Origin: Bacteroides sp. 51 | GTDB lineage: Bacteria > Bacteroidota > Bacteroidia > Bacteroidales > Bacteroidaceae | Reading direction: 5' to 3' | DNA: 64,000 nucleotides | Assembly: GCF_010500965.1 (NCBI RefSeq) | Contig: NZ_QVMI01000024.1 | Location: forward strand, 1 to 64,000 | Part shown: positions 45,189 through 53,993 of the stretch, one piece after another | How positions within the stretch are numbered: the stretch's first letter is position 1 | Layout of the letters: each line of letters starts with the position of its first letter | The notes under the pieces: generated by a model | What the model saw: the letters and a program-made list of their open reading frames with translations, nothing else | What the model was told of the DNA's origin: nothing | The model's database searches: none | Program-made: the position numbers and the translations under genes

Positions 45189-45662
45189 TTACATATGGGA
45201 ATGAACGATTTTCCAACTTCCATTCGCTTTTGAAAAAACAAGCGTCCATGCAAATCTGCCTGTTAGAGTACGACCATCTTCAAGCGCCATCGAATAGTTT
45301 CCCGATGCAGTAACCAACGCCGCATTATCTGCCAAGACGGTAATCTTTTTATTGACAACATGCATTTTCTGCGACTTGCAACCTCTTATTTTTTCTTTAA
45401 AATCGTTCATTACCTGATCAAAAGAGCGGAAGAAATGTCCATTGATAATGAATCCCGCTTTCAGACTATCGTCCACATTATCTGCCAGTAGTTCTGAATC
45501 AAAACTCTCCGAGGCTTTGACACTATTTTCAAAAAGCGTTGCAATCTCGGAAGTAATCTTTTCGTTTTGTTCAGCAGTCAATTCCTGTGAATATGCATTT
45601 AAACTGATACAGAAAGATGTAATCAGGACCGAAAAGAAATAAGTTAAAGTATTCATAATCAT
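45189..45662 (-). CDS. Secreted SnoaL/DUF4440-like small protein
   Basis: A 157-residue protein with signal peptide (LNAYSQ) and a cone-shaped NTF2-like fold: helix TSEIATLFENSVKASESF, strands around KKITVLADNAALVTASGNYS, and the ending FSKANGSWKIVHSHM, typical of SnoaL_3/DUF4440. Such domains bind small ligands or act in turnover; the ligand here is unknown. It starts 13 bp after the alpha/beta-hydrolase gene, so the two are co-transcribed. Confidence 0.75.
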   Translation of the reverse strand: MIMNTLTYFFSVLITSFCISLNAYSQELTAEQNEKITSEIATLFENSVKASESFDSELLADNVDDSLKAGFIINGHFFRSFDQVMNDFKEKIRGCKSQKMHVVNKKITVLADNAALVTASGNYSMALEDGRTLTGRFAWTLVFSKANGSWKIVHSHM

Positions 45663-45675
45663 TGTTTTTATATTA

Positions 45676-46599
45676 TTAAATTGCTTTTAAGAATTCGATT
45701 ATCTTTTCGACTACTTCCGGGTGCTGCCTGATCAGTTCACTGCTATGTCCGTTTTCTACCAAATGCAATTCCGCATTAATTTGCTTACCGGCCAGAAAAT
45801 CATAAAACTCACTCACCTCTTGCAAGCCTACCAACCGGTCATTCCTGGCATGAATTATTAAAGTAGGCGGAAAATCGGCTCTTATATTATCAGTCAATGT
45901 ATACTTCTTCAGTTTTTCGGGTTCTTCCGCAGGATCAAAGCCAAAAATCTCATACAGTGCCAACCGGTTCCTGCCTAAAAACCGCCATAAATCGATCCGG
46001 CTATCATAATTTCCATACGAAACCACAGAATCTTTGACGATGTCATACGGTCCGGGACGACTAAGCACTGCTAAATCTCCCATCTGCATATTTGCCGTTG
46101 AAAATCCCGTTGGCGATGAAATAGCAACGATAGCATCCGGCATAAAATCTGCGTTAAAAGCCGATGTAAGAGCTAAATATCCTCCAGCCGATCCTCCAGC
46201 AGCTACAATCTTACCCGTATCCATGTTATATTTTTGTTCCCCGTTCAGCCTGATCCACTTTATAACATCGCTTACATCTGTTATTATTTCATCCAGTTTT
46301 GTTTCCGGCGCTAATCTATAATCGGCCGATACAACTGCATAGCCATTAGCAACAAACTTTTCCTTAAGAGGAGTCTCCAAACCCTGATCTCTGTTTCCAA
46401 AAATAAATCCTCCTCCATGAAAATAGATCAAAACCGGATGCTTCTCTCCAGAATTGGGCAAGAATACATTTGCCTTTATCTCATGTCCCTTAACAGTTTT
46501 ATAAACAAATTCCTGCTTTTTAAGCTGGACACTTTGGGAGAAAACGCATATATAAGGAATTAATAACAACCCAGTTAGTGATAATCGCTTTAATTTCAT
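45676..46599 (-). CDS. Secreted alpha/beta-hydrolase (HSL/BD-FAE-type esterase)
   Basis: A 307-residue esterase with signal peptide (CVFSQ). It has the oxyanion-hole motif HGGGF (61-65), nucleophile Ser137 in GGSAGG, a likely acid in HARNDRLVG, and His in ENGHSSEL. This family includes acetyl-xylan and other carbohydrate esterases. Its -7 box TATCTTTG (minus, 46652-46659) is 53 bp upstream. It lies between the two PULs and could deacylate glycan from either. Confidence 0.85.
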   Translation of the reverse strand: MKLKRLSLTGLLLIPYICVFSQSVQLKKQEFVYKTVKGHEIKANVFLPNSGEKHPVLIYFHGGGFIFGNRDQGLETPLKEKFVANGYAVVSADYRLAPETKLDEIITDVSDVIKWIRLNGEQKYNMDTGKIVAAGGSAGGYLALTSAFNADFMPDAIVAISSPTGFSTANMQMGDLAVLSRPGPYDIVKDSVVSYGNYDSRIDLWRFLGRNRLALYEIFGFDPAEEPEKLKKYTLTDNIRADFPPTLIIHARNDRLVGLQEVSEFYDFLAGKQINAELHLVENGHSSELIRQHPEVVEKIIEFLKAI

Positions 46600-46651
46600 A
46601 TTGTCGATAGTTTAATTTGGAATTATTGTATTTTCTGACATTGATAAAAGA

Positions 46652-46659
46652 CAAAGATA
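46652..46659 (-). promoter_or_regulatory. -7 box for the esterase-SnoaL operon
   Basis: Minus strand TATCTTTG, consensus match, 53 bp before the ATG at 46599. Confidence 0.5.
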
Positions 46660-46985
46660 GAGAAAGAAAGCCTTTTGAGGTTATACAAATGAAGAGAAAA
46701 GCATCACTTTTTACGGTTTTATATCCCATCGCAAGAGCGTACCCATCTTTTCTGCATCTGTTATTCATTGATGAAGAAAAAGATGGTTAACTTAAAATGT
46801 CCGCTAATACAAAGAACTGTTCAAAACGGCGGATTTATTAACCTATATAAGAAACCCTATAAATGTTTAGGGAAATTCCGCGATTGGAGGATTTACATTC
46901 TTTTACTTTTATAAAAATTAATTTATTAAGTTAAAACAACCAAGCGAACTATTCTTTTAATATTAATTTAAACCATTAATCTGTT

Positions 46986-47543
46986 ATGAAAAGAAGTTTA
47001 TTATTGATTACACTTGCAATGATTGCAACTGTTTCTTTTGCGCAACTTACCTGGAATGTAAAAGGAGGGATGACTGTTAGTAACTACTGGGGCGACGACC
47101 CTGATACCGATGCAAAGATAGGCTACAGAATCGGCGGTGGACTTGAATATGCATTCACCGATATATTCTCCCTCCAACCGTCGTTATTTATTGCCTCTAA
47201 AGGAGCTAAGGCCGATGGCCTGAAAATTAATCAGGTTTATCTGGAAGCACCTGTACTGGGCGCTGCCCGATTCAGATTCCAGAATGATATGGCAATTGTA
47301 GTTGCAGCTGGTGGCTACATGGCATATGGTATAGGAGGAAAAACAAAATGGGGCGAAAATAGTGAAAACACATTTGGAGATGGTGGCCTGGATCGCTTCG
47401 ATCTGGGACTAGCTAGTGGCGTTACATTGGAGTTTGGTAAGTTCAATGTAGGCATGGATGGACAGATGGGGCTGATAGAACCAATAGATGGGATGGATGC
47501 CAGGAATTTAAGCATGACAATAGCAGTTGGATATAGATTCTAA
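46986..47543 (+). CDS. Outer-membrane beta-barrel protein (PorT/OMP_b-brl family)
   Basis: A 185-residue secreted protein (signal ending TVSFAQ). Alternating polar/hydrophobic strands include WNVKGGMTVSNYWG, YRIGGGLEYAFTDIFSLQPSL and the C-terminal MTIAVGYRF, with the aromatic end residue typical of outer-membrane barrels. An ~8-stranded barrel is expected. It is the only plus-strand gene between the PULs and stands alone, so a link to glycan use is not shown. Confidence 0.82.
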   Translation: MKRSLLLITLAMIATVSFAQLTWNVKGGMTVSNYWGDDPDTDAKIGYRIGGGLEYAFTDIFSLQPSLFIASKGAKADGLKINQVYLEAPVLGAARFRFQNDMAIVVAAGGYMAYGIGGKTKWGENSENTFGDGGLDRFDLGLASGVTLEFGKFNVGMDGQMGLIEPIDGMDARNLSMTIAVGYRF

Positions 47544-47549
47544 CTGTAA

Positions 47550-47572
47550 GGCAGTGGCACCTTGCCACTGCC
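47550..47572. terminator. Bidirectional terminator hairpin
   Basis: GGCAGTGGCA (47550-47559) and TGCCACTGCC (47563-47572) are perfect complements with a 3-nt loop, followed by TCACTTTT. It lies between the convergent barrel-protein gene and the last gene of PUL 2 and can end both transcripts. Confidence 0.8.
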
Positions 47573-47594
47573 TCACTTTTACCTATAAAGAACC

Positions 47595-48905
47595 TCACAG
47601 CGGCGCGTTGCCGCCAATCTTATCATACTGATCATCCGCCGAGATCTCGGAATACCGCTTAGCCTTCGCCATTTCAATCAGTGCACGAAGTACGGGCCCC
47701 TCTCCCATCGGTGCATTCTCCTGAGTGGGGCGGTTATAATAGAAAGTCAGCGATGGCATGATTCCTGTACCCACGCAAATGGCCGTTACATCACCCTCAT
47801 CCATCATTTTAGTCATCATGCCTTTTAAACCTTGTTCGGCAGCGTAGATATAATCCTTATTGATCCATCCCATACGAACACCACGGGCAATGGCAAATAC
47901 GAACATGGAGGTACCGGTTATTTCTTCGTAAGAATCCGTTTTATCCAACACCTGATACCACAAACCGTTCTTTCCCTGATATTGAAGAATACCAATCACC
48001 TGGCGGTTAAAGTTCTCAATCAATGCAGCCTTTTTAGGATGATTCTCGGGAAGCATCGTTAGCAGATCTGCTTGCGCCATCAACATCCAGCCGTTTGCTC
48101 TCGACCAATGTGCCACGCCATGTTCCTTATTATCGGTATGGTAACAGTGGTAGTAAATCTCCTTTTCGGGATGCCAAAGGTACTTATGGTAGTTTAATAC
48201 CTGATTAGCAGCATCGTCGAAGTACTTCACATCGCCCGTCATCTTACCCATGCGGCAAAGGAAAGACACGCCCATGAAGAGGTCATCGGCCCAAATCGTA
48301 TTTTCGTGCGGCCAGATACGGGCAATGGTACCATCTTCCAAACGAGGTTCGGCATGCATGAGGTGTTCTTCGGTAGTACGGATATAATTCAAAAACGCAT
48401 TATGGGGCCTACGCATTTGCAAATCAATCAGACTGGCTCCCATCGGACCGTTATCGTCCAGACGTTTATTGCGGAAAATCATGTGCCAGGTTAGCTTACG
48501 GATACCCCGCCAACCGCCTTCCTTAAAAGCCTCGTTGTATTGTTTCTCGAAATAACCCAGGTTATCTTTATCGAAGATGAAGTACATGTTGTTCCAGACA
48601 TAATCTTCATACTTCTTATTTTTCTCCAGATCGGCCAGCTCAAGCAACGCCATGTGCAATACACCATTCGTATAATGCCAGTCGTTGTATTCATTAGTCG
48701 CCTTCATTGTTTTAACCACAGGCACCCCCTTGAGGGAAGTATAAATCTGCCCTGTCTCCGTATCCGTAAACGTATAAGGAGTTTCGGAAATGATACGATC
48801 GGCAATAGTAGTTGCCAGTTTCTCAGGCTTTTCGGTAGCCTGTGCAAAGAGTTGTCCCGTATAGAATAACAGAATTGCTAATGTGGATAGTGATTTCAAT
48901 GACAT
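47595..48905 (-). CDS. GH105 unsaturated galacturonyl/rhamnogalacturonyl hydrolase
   Basis: A 436-residue secreted (alpha/alpha)6 enzyme. YteR/GH105 landmarks are HWSRANGWMLMAQADLL, GTSMFVFAIARG, and a C-terminal GTGIMPSLTFYYNRPTQ followed by GEGPVLRALIEM. It removes unsaturated galacturonate from oligosaccharides made by pectate or rhamnogalacturonan lyases. It follows the GH28 gene by 1 bp and is the last gene of the seven-gene operon. Confidence 0.9.
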   Translation of the reverse strand: MSLKSLSTLAILLFYTGQLFAQATEKPEKLATTIADRIISETPYTFTDTETGQIYTSLKGVPVVKTMKATNEYNDWHYTNGVLHMALLELADLEKNKKYEDYVWNNMYFIFDKDNLGYFEKQYNEAFKEGGWRGIRKLTWHMIFRNKRLDDNGPMGASLIDLQMRRPHNAFLNYIRTTEEHLMHAEPRLEDGTIARIWPHENTIWADDLFMGVSFLCRMGKMTGDVKYFDDAANQVLNYHKYLWHPEKEIYYHCYHTDNKEHGVAHWSRANGWMLMAQADLLTMLPENHPKKAALIENFNRQVIGILQYQGKNGLWYQVLDKTDSYEEITGTSMFVFAIARGVRMGWINKDYIYAAEQGLKGMMTKMMDEGDVTAICVGTGIMPSLTFYYNRPTQENAPMGEGPVLRALIEMAKAKRYSEISADDQYDKIGGNAPL

Positions 48906-48906
48906 A

Positions 48907-50592
48907 TTAGTTTTTGATTTGTATAGTTGCTTGATTCGTTTCTTTACCCAGTTTAACTTTCATATTATCGTAGCCAGATGTAATATCTACATGCTCCGTT
49001 TTACTTCCGGCAATCGTGAAAATAGTTTCAAGGCTGCTATCTGTTTCAAACCCATCGACGGTTACATGCTGCACATTACCTAAGAATAAAGCAGGACCTT
49101 GTTCGGGATAGATTTGGATATTCTTCAATGTAATGTTTGTCGACTCCATAAGTTCTGCACCAATCTTCGAATGCACCACAAAGTTCTCTATATTGATATT
49201 ATCAATGTTATGTTCGGGAAGTCCATAGAAGAACATAGCTTTACGTGCATGGCTACAAGTGATATTTTTAATATAGATATCTTTAAAGGTCGGCGTGGTT
49301 TCATCCACAGGCACCAAATCTTCGGGTTGCTCTATGGTATCGCCATCTTCCAATGATTCAGTAGCCGATTTTCCGCCATAATACAGATTGAATGAAACTG
49401 GTTCCGTTGCAATATCAAACATACTGATATCAGAAATGTAGATATTCTCTACCACACCACCGCGACCTCTGCGGCTTTTGAAACGAAGGCCGACATCGGT
49501 GCCAAGAAACTGGCTGTTAGAAACCTTGATGTTTCTGACTCCACTAGACATTTCACTTCCTACCACAAAACCACCATGACCTTTAAACACCGTACAGTTA
49601 TCTACAATCAGGTTCTCGCAAGGAAAATTCCGCTTACGACCGTCCTCATCTTTACCGGACTTGATACAAATACCGTCATCGCCCACATCGAATGTACTGT
49701 TAACTACAATCGTATTCTTACAAGACTCAAGGTCCAGCCCGTCTCCGTTCTGTGCATACGACGGATTGCGCACCTGCACACCATCTATAATCAGGTTCTC
49801 GCACATTAGCGGATGAAGATTCCACGCTGCGGAGTTCTGGAAGATAACCCCCTCCAGATATATGCCTTTACATTCAATCAAACTTAATAGTACGGGACGA
49901 AGAAAATCTCTCAATGTATAGAACTCTTCCACAGTTTTCAGATGGCGGGGAACATTCATATCGCTGACAGCATCGCCTGTTACATACTGCTGGGAAGGCA
50001 TCCAGTAATCATCGCGTTTAAACGCTCCTCCCCGGGCAAGGGTTGCTTTCCAAACATCTTCCGGTGCTTTCTGTTTCTTTAATGGGCGCCAATAATGCCC
50101 GTTTCCGTCGATAGCACCACTACCTGTAATCGCTATATTTTCCAGGTTGCGCCCGGAAATAGGCGACTGGCAACGGTAAGTATCCAACCCCTCAAAAGAT
50201 GTTTCGACTATCGGATACAGGTCTTTATCGGGTGAAAAGAGAATAATCGCCCTATCTTCAAGGTGCAGATTGATATTGCTTTTTAATACAATAGGTCCGG
50301 TAAACCATACGCCCGAAGGAATAACCAATCGCCCACCTCCCGCTGCGGAGAGATGATCTATCGCCTTGGCAAAAGCCTCGGTATTCAGGTTAATCCCATT
50401 GCCTACCCCCCCGAAGTCGGTGATATTTATTTCCTTTTCCGGGAAAGAAGGTGGAGAAAGTAAAGGCATCTCAAAAGGTAAATCTTTATACAAGTATGCG
50501 TATTTATTTCCCCCACCAGCCTGACTACAAGATGTCACACCGACAGTCAGTGCACACATTACCCCTACAAACAAAATCAATCTTTTTACCAT
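48907..50592 (-). CDS. GH28 (exo-)polygalacturonase
   Basis: A 561-residue lipoprotein (lipobox VTSC) with a pectinase beta-helix. All GH28 active-site motifs are present: NGDGLD, GDDGICIKSG, GHGGFVVGSE and RFKS. Long insertions are typical of Bacteroides exo-acting enzymes. An upstream ATG at 50628 lies inside the preceding gene; ATG 50592 starts 14 bp after its stop and yields a correct signal. It trims galacturonate from homogalacturonan or rhamnogalacturonan ends. Confidence 0.92.
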   Translation of the reverse strand: MVKRLILFVGVMCALTVGVTSCSQAGGGNKYAYLYKDLPFEMPLLSPPSFPEKEINITDFGGVGNGINLNTEAFAKAIDHLSAAGGGRLVIPSGVWFTGPIVLKSNINLHLEDRAIILFSPDKDLYPIVETSFEGLDTYRCQSPISGRNLENIAITGSGAIDGNGHYWRPLKKQKAPEDVWKATLARGGAFKRDDYWMPSQQYVTGDAVSDMNVPRHLKTVEEFYTLRDFLRPVLLSLIECKGIYLEGVIFQNSAAWNLHPLMCENLIIDGVQVRNPSYAQNGDGLDLESCKNTIVVNSTFDVGDDGICIKSGKDEDGRKRNFPCENLIVDNCTVFKGHGGFVVGSEMSSGVRNIKVSNSQFLGTDVGLRFKSRRGRGGVVENIYISDISMFDIATEPVSFNLYYGGKSATESLEDGDTIEQPEDLVPVDETTPTFKDIYIKNITCSHARKAMFFYGLPEHNIDNINIENFVVHSKIGAELMESTNITLKNIQIYPEQGPALFLGNVQHVTVDGFETDSSLETIFTIAGSKTEHVDITSGYDNMKVKLGKETNQATIQIKN

Positions 50593-50606
50593 ATATTCAG
50601 TTTCTT

Positions 50607-51761
50607 CTATTTCTTCAATTCCAAACATCCCATAATGAAAGGTCCTGTAGCCTTAGAATCATTATCACGGATACGTTCGTTTACATAATATTCAAAACTA
50701 CCGTCACGATACGGATTACCCCCCAATCCGCCTACTGCACAACATTTTGTTAATGTAAGTGTTCCATCATCGTTCTTCACGATAAGGGTATTCATTAACC
50801 CATCGTATGTCTTTGCGGCTATCTTTCTATATTTCTTATCAATATATCCTTTGTTGACAGCCTTAGCATAAGAATACATAAACATGGACGAAACGGAGGC
50901 TTCCAGATAGTTTCCGGCTCTATCTCCCTTATCCAATACCTGATACCACAAACCTGTCTTATCCTGATACTTAGGCAGTGTATCGGCAAGTCCTTGTATC
51001 ATCTTAATTAACTCACCACGTTGCGGATGGTCTTGCGGAATGAAATCAAGCACATCGACCAATGCCATAAACCACCACCCGATGCTACGTCCCCAGAAGT
51101 TGGGTGAGTGTCCGGTTTCTTTGTTAGCCCAGCGTTGTTTCTTGCTTTCATCCCAGGCATGATAGTACAATCCTGTTTTATCATCATAGGTCCGGCGGGC
51201 ACAGATCAGGAATTGATTAACCACATCGTCTATCCATTGTGGTTGATTGAAGGTAACAGCATATTCGGCCAGGAATGGCGAACCCATGTATAATCCATCT
51301 AACCAGATTTGATGTTGATAGATTAGTTTATGCCAGAAAGCGCCTTCCAGAGTACGAGGGTGCATTTTCATCTGCGCAACAAGTCTTTCAATAGCGAGTT
51401 TATACTTCTCTTTTCCGGTTTGGCGATATACTTCGAACAGGATTTTTCCCGGATTGATGTAATCAATGTTATAGGTTTCTACTTTATACAGATGGATTTC
51501 TCCATTATCATTAATGATCGTATCTGCCCACTCAATGACATAATCGAGGTATTTACGGTCTTTGGTTTCTTTCCATACTTCAAGCATGGCCTGGCAGCCC
51601 ACTCCCTGGGCATAACCAAAGTATAATCGCTTACCATGGTCCAACTGCCATGCCTGCGGGAAACGTTTCATTTCCGATTCGGCAAACAGGATACCTGTTT
51701 TTTGGGCAGATATGGTTTGTATGAATAAAAAAGATAAAAGTACTAGTGTTATTTTTTTCAT
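50607..51761 (-). CDS. Second GH105 unsaturated uronyl hydrolase
   Basis: A 384-residue secreted enzyme of the YteR/YesR type. HQIWLDGLYMGSPFLAEYA carries the conserved Asp. FWGRSIGWWFMALVDVLD and GLWYQVLDK are also family motifs. It is distinct from the GH105 encoded at 47595-48905, so the two probably prefer different chain lengths or linkages (GalA-Rha versus GalA-GalA). It starts 75 bp after the GH65/GH95-like gene. Confidence 0.9.
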   Translation of the reverse strand: MKKITLVLLSFLFIQTISAQKTGILFAESEMKRFPQAWQLDHGKRLYFGYAQGVGCQAMLEVWKETKDRKYLDYVIEWADTIINDNGEIHLYKVETYNIDYINPGKILFEVYRQTGKEKYKLAIERLVAQMKMHPRTLEGAFWHKLIYQHQIWLDGLYMGSPFLAEYAVTFNQPQWIDDVVNQFLICARRTYDDKTGLYYHAWDESKKQRWANKETGHSPNFWGRSIGWWFMALVDVLDFIPQDHPQRGELIKMIQGLADTLPKYQDKTGLWYQVLDKGDRAGNYLEASVSSMFMYSYAKAVNKGYIDKKYRKIAAKTYDGLMNTLIVKNDDGTLTLTKCCAVGGLGGNPYRDGSFEYYVNERIRDNDSKATGPFIMGCLELKK

Positions 51762-51836
51762 TGTATTAAGTTCTTTTTGTTCTTTTGATTTCCTTCTATA
51801 TTATCCGCAGGAAACCTGGGTGCCCCGCCTCGGGGC

Positions 51837-53981
51837 TTAAGGCATGGGTTGCAAATCTTCCCAAACCACATTCCATTTACCATCTTTAGGGAAGCCCGGG
51901 GTTTTCACCTCGTTGCCATCCCAACCGGCACACATCATAGCGGCAGCGGTTAATAACCCACCATTGCCCGGTAGATATACACGCAGGCGGGAATCCTGAT
52001 AGTTATGACCGTTTACCAGATAAGTGTTGGTACGTTTATCCATTAATAAAGCGCCAACTGCTTTTTCCGGTTCCCCCAGACGTGCAGCACTCATAGCAGT
52101 CATCGGATAATCCCATCCCCAGGTTTTTCCCCAATTCCAGTTATCCCAGATCCAGTTCAGTGTATTCTTCATATAGTCCGGACGAACAAGTTTACATTCG
52201 GGCAGGATACCTAAAGCTCCCAATACAGCCGGATGATCCGAAGTAAAGCGGATATCTTTGTATGTATCTGTTGCATCTTCGGATGCCAGGTATAAACCAT
52301 CTAAATAGGTTAATGGAGATAGTTTATCAATCAGTTCATCCCATTGTGGTTTACGTTTTTGCCCCGCACGCTCTCTCCATTGTTGTGCAACAGACATGGC
52401 ATAGTGCCAGTAAGAAAGTTCAAACGGAGGATTAATGGTTTCCGATGCCCTGAGTGTTTCCTGTGCAGGGATGATTCCTTTCAGTACATAACGTCCTTCC
52501 AGTTCGTCATACGTAGCAAATGACGCCATAAACTCAGCGGTTTCATTTACCAGGAAGCTATATTTCTCCAGGACTTCATTGGATGGATTGTTTCTGTAAA
52601 TCAATTCGGCCATATAAATGAAGTGCGGTTGTTGCCAGATGAGGAATGAACCCACTTTAGAAGGAGCTTCCGTACCGGAAGGATCAGTCATTTTCATCCA
52701 ACGCGCACCCTTGAATCCTTGGCGTTCGGCGATAGATTTAGCGATAGGATAAGCCTGAGCATACCAATCCATGCTTCTTTCCAGTAAATCGGCACGGTTC
52801 CACAGCGCGAAATGTACCGCATGCCACCAATGCATTTCCAGGTGGAATTTGCCAAACCAACTGTTATACGTCAATCCGGTTTCTTGCGGAGGATACATTC
52901 CAGCCGACTGGATAGCCATCAGGTATTGCGAAAGAATAATTCTGCGTTCCAGTTCACTTGCACGCTCATCGGTACATTTGGAGAAGTCAATTGCACCCCC
53001 TCTTTTCCAGAATGCCTGCCAGTACTCAGACGAAGCAGTGAATGTCTCTGTTGCTACGTTTACATCTTCAGCAGGGTTTTTATCTGTAAAATCACAGGTT
53101 AACTGGAAATCATCGCTTTCAGGAGCAATCACAAAGTAGTGAGGAGCTTTCTCTGTGACCGAGGCTTTTCCCTGATAATTTACAGTTACATAATATACAG
53201 TATCATCTAGTGTTCTTTTGAAGATTACAATAGCCTCATCCTGAGATACGATTTCCGTTTTATGCTTTTGTGGAGAGTTCCAATCTGTTGCATCATCCGC
53301 ATGGCCACCTGTTGGATAAGGGAATCGCAGATTAACTTTCATTGTACCTTTTCCGATCAGCGGAGAGTTTAACGCCACAGCCAATCTGTCTCTACCCGGA
53401 TGAACTGCCGTTTTCACGCTAGCAGAATCCGATCCGATCATAAACCGGCTATTGATCACACCATCCCAAAGATGTAGTTCCTGATTGATTCCGGTGATTT
53501 GATCGGCTTTTACTGTTTCGCCATTCTCATTAATTAGTTCCAATCCTACATATCCCAGATGCAGGCGATGTGGATTAACACGGAAATAGTTAGCCGCATC
53601 CTGCTGTCTGCCCGGCTCATTAAACTGAACAGCGTAAGGTTCATCCCATCCTCTGAAATTATAATTCTTCAATGTTTCTTCGGGCGTGTATTTCTGCGTA
53701 TTCGGATAGCTATGCCAGCCCCATTGCGACTGTGTACCCAACGGAACACCTGCCGAATACAATTCAGGGAAAGTCTGCAAGCCGGTAGCATCTACTGTCA
53801 CAGCGAAATTTCCATTTCCTACCGACAGGGATGATAATTCTTCAAACTCCGTTACTTTAGGATCATTCCTGTCCACAAGTGCAAAACGGTCGATCTTTTC
53901 CGGTTGGCTATCACCACAGGAAAACAACAATGCGGCGAAAGCGCCCAACGTTAGTTTCTTTATCGCAACGTAACTCTTCAT
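51837..53981 (-). CDS. GH65/GH95-like (alpha/alpha)6 hydrolase, family unassigned
   Basis: A 714-residue lipoprotein (lipobox LLFSC). An N-terminal beta-sandwich (~30-310) is joined to an (alpha/alpha)6 barrel (~330-700). The barrel has TYNSWFGKFHLEMHWWH, WQQPHFIYMAELIYR, IPAQETL and WGWDYPMTAMSAARLG, resembling clan GH-L and GH95 proteins. I cannot name a CAZy family. In this pectin operon, removal of an alpha-linked side-chain sugar (fucose, galactose or arabinose) is reasonable but unproven. Confidence 0.7.
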   Translation of the reverse strand: MKSYVAIKKLTLGAFAALLFSCGDSQPEKIDRFALVDRNDPKVTEFEELSSLSVGNGNFAVTVDATGLQTFPELYSAGVPLGTQSQWGWHSYPNTQKYTPEETLKNYNFRGWDEPYAVQFNEPGRQQDAANYFRVNPHRLHLGYVGLELINENGETVKADQITGINQELHLWDGVINSRFMIGSDSASVKTAVHPGRDRLAVALNSPLIGKGTMKVNLRFPYPTGGHADDATDWNSPQKHKTEIVSQDEAIVIFKRTLDDTVYYVTVNYQGKASVTEKAPHYFVIAPESDDFQLTCDFTDKNPAEDVNVATETFTASSEYWQAFWKRGGAIDFSKCTDERASELERRIILSQYLMAIQSAGMYPPQETGLTYNSWFGKFHLEMHWWHAVHFALWNRADLLERSMDWYAQAYPIAKSIAERQGFKGARWMKMTDPSGTEAPSKVGSFLIWQQPHFIYMAELIYRNNPSNEVLEKYSFLVNETAEFMASFATYDELEGRYVLKGIIPAQETLRASETINPPFELSYWHYAMSVAQQWRERAGQKRKPQWDELIDKLSPLTYLDGLYLASEDATDTYKDIRFTSDHPAVLGALGILPECKLVRPDYMKNTLNWIWDNWNWGKTWGWDYPMTAMSAARLGEPEKAVGALLMDKRTNTYLVNGHNYQDSRLRVYLPGNGGLLTAAAMMCAGWDGNEVKTPGFPKDGKWNVVWEDLQPMP

Positions 53982-53993
53982 TGAAATCTATAT

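Noticed and set aside
46520-46768. 82-codon minus-strand frame
   Set aside because: Overlaps the start and promoter of the esterase gene in another frame; no known motif.
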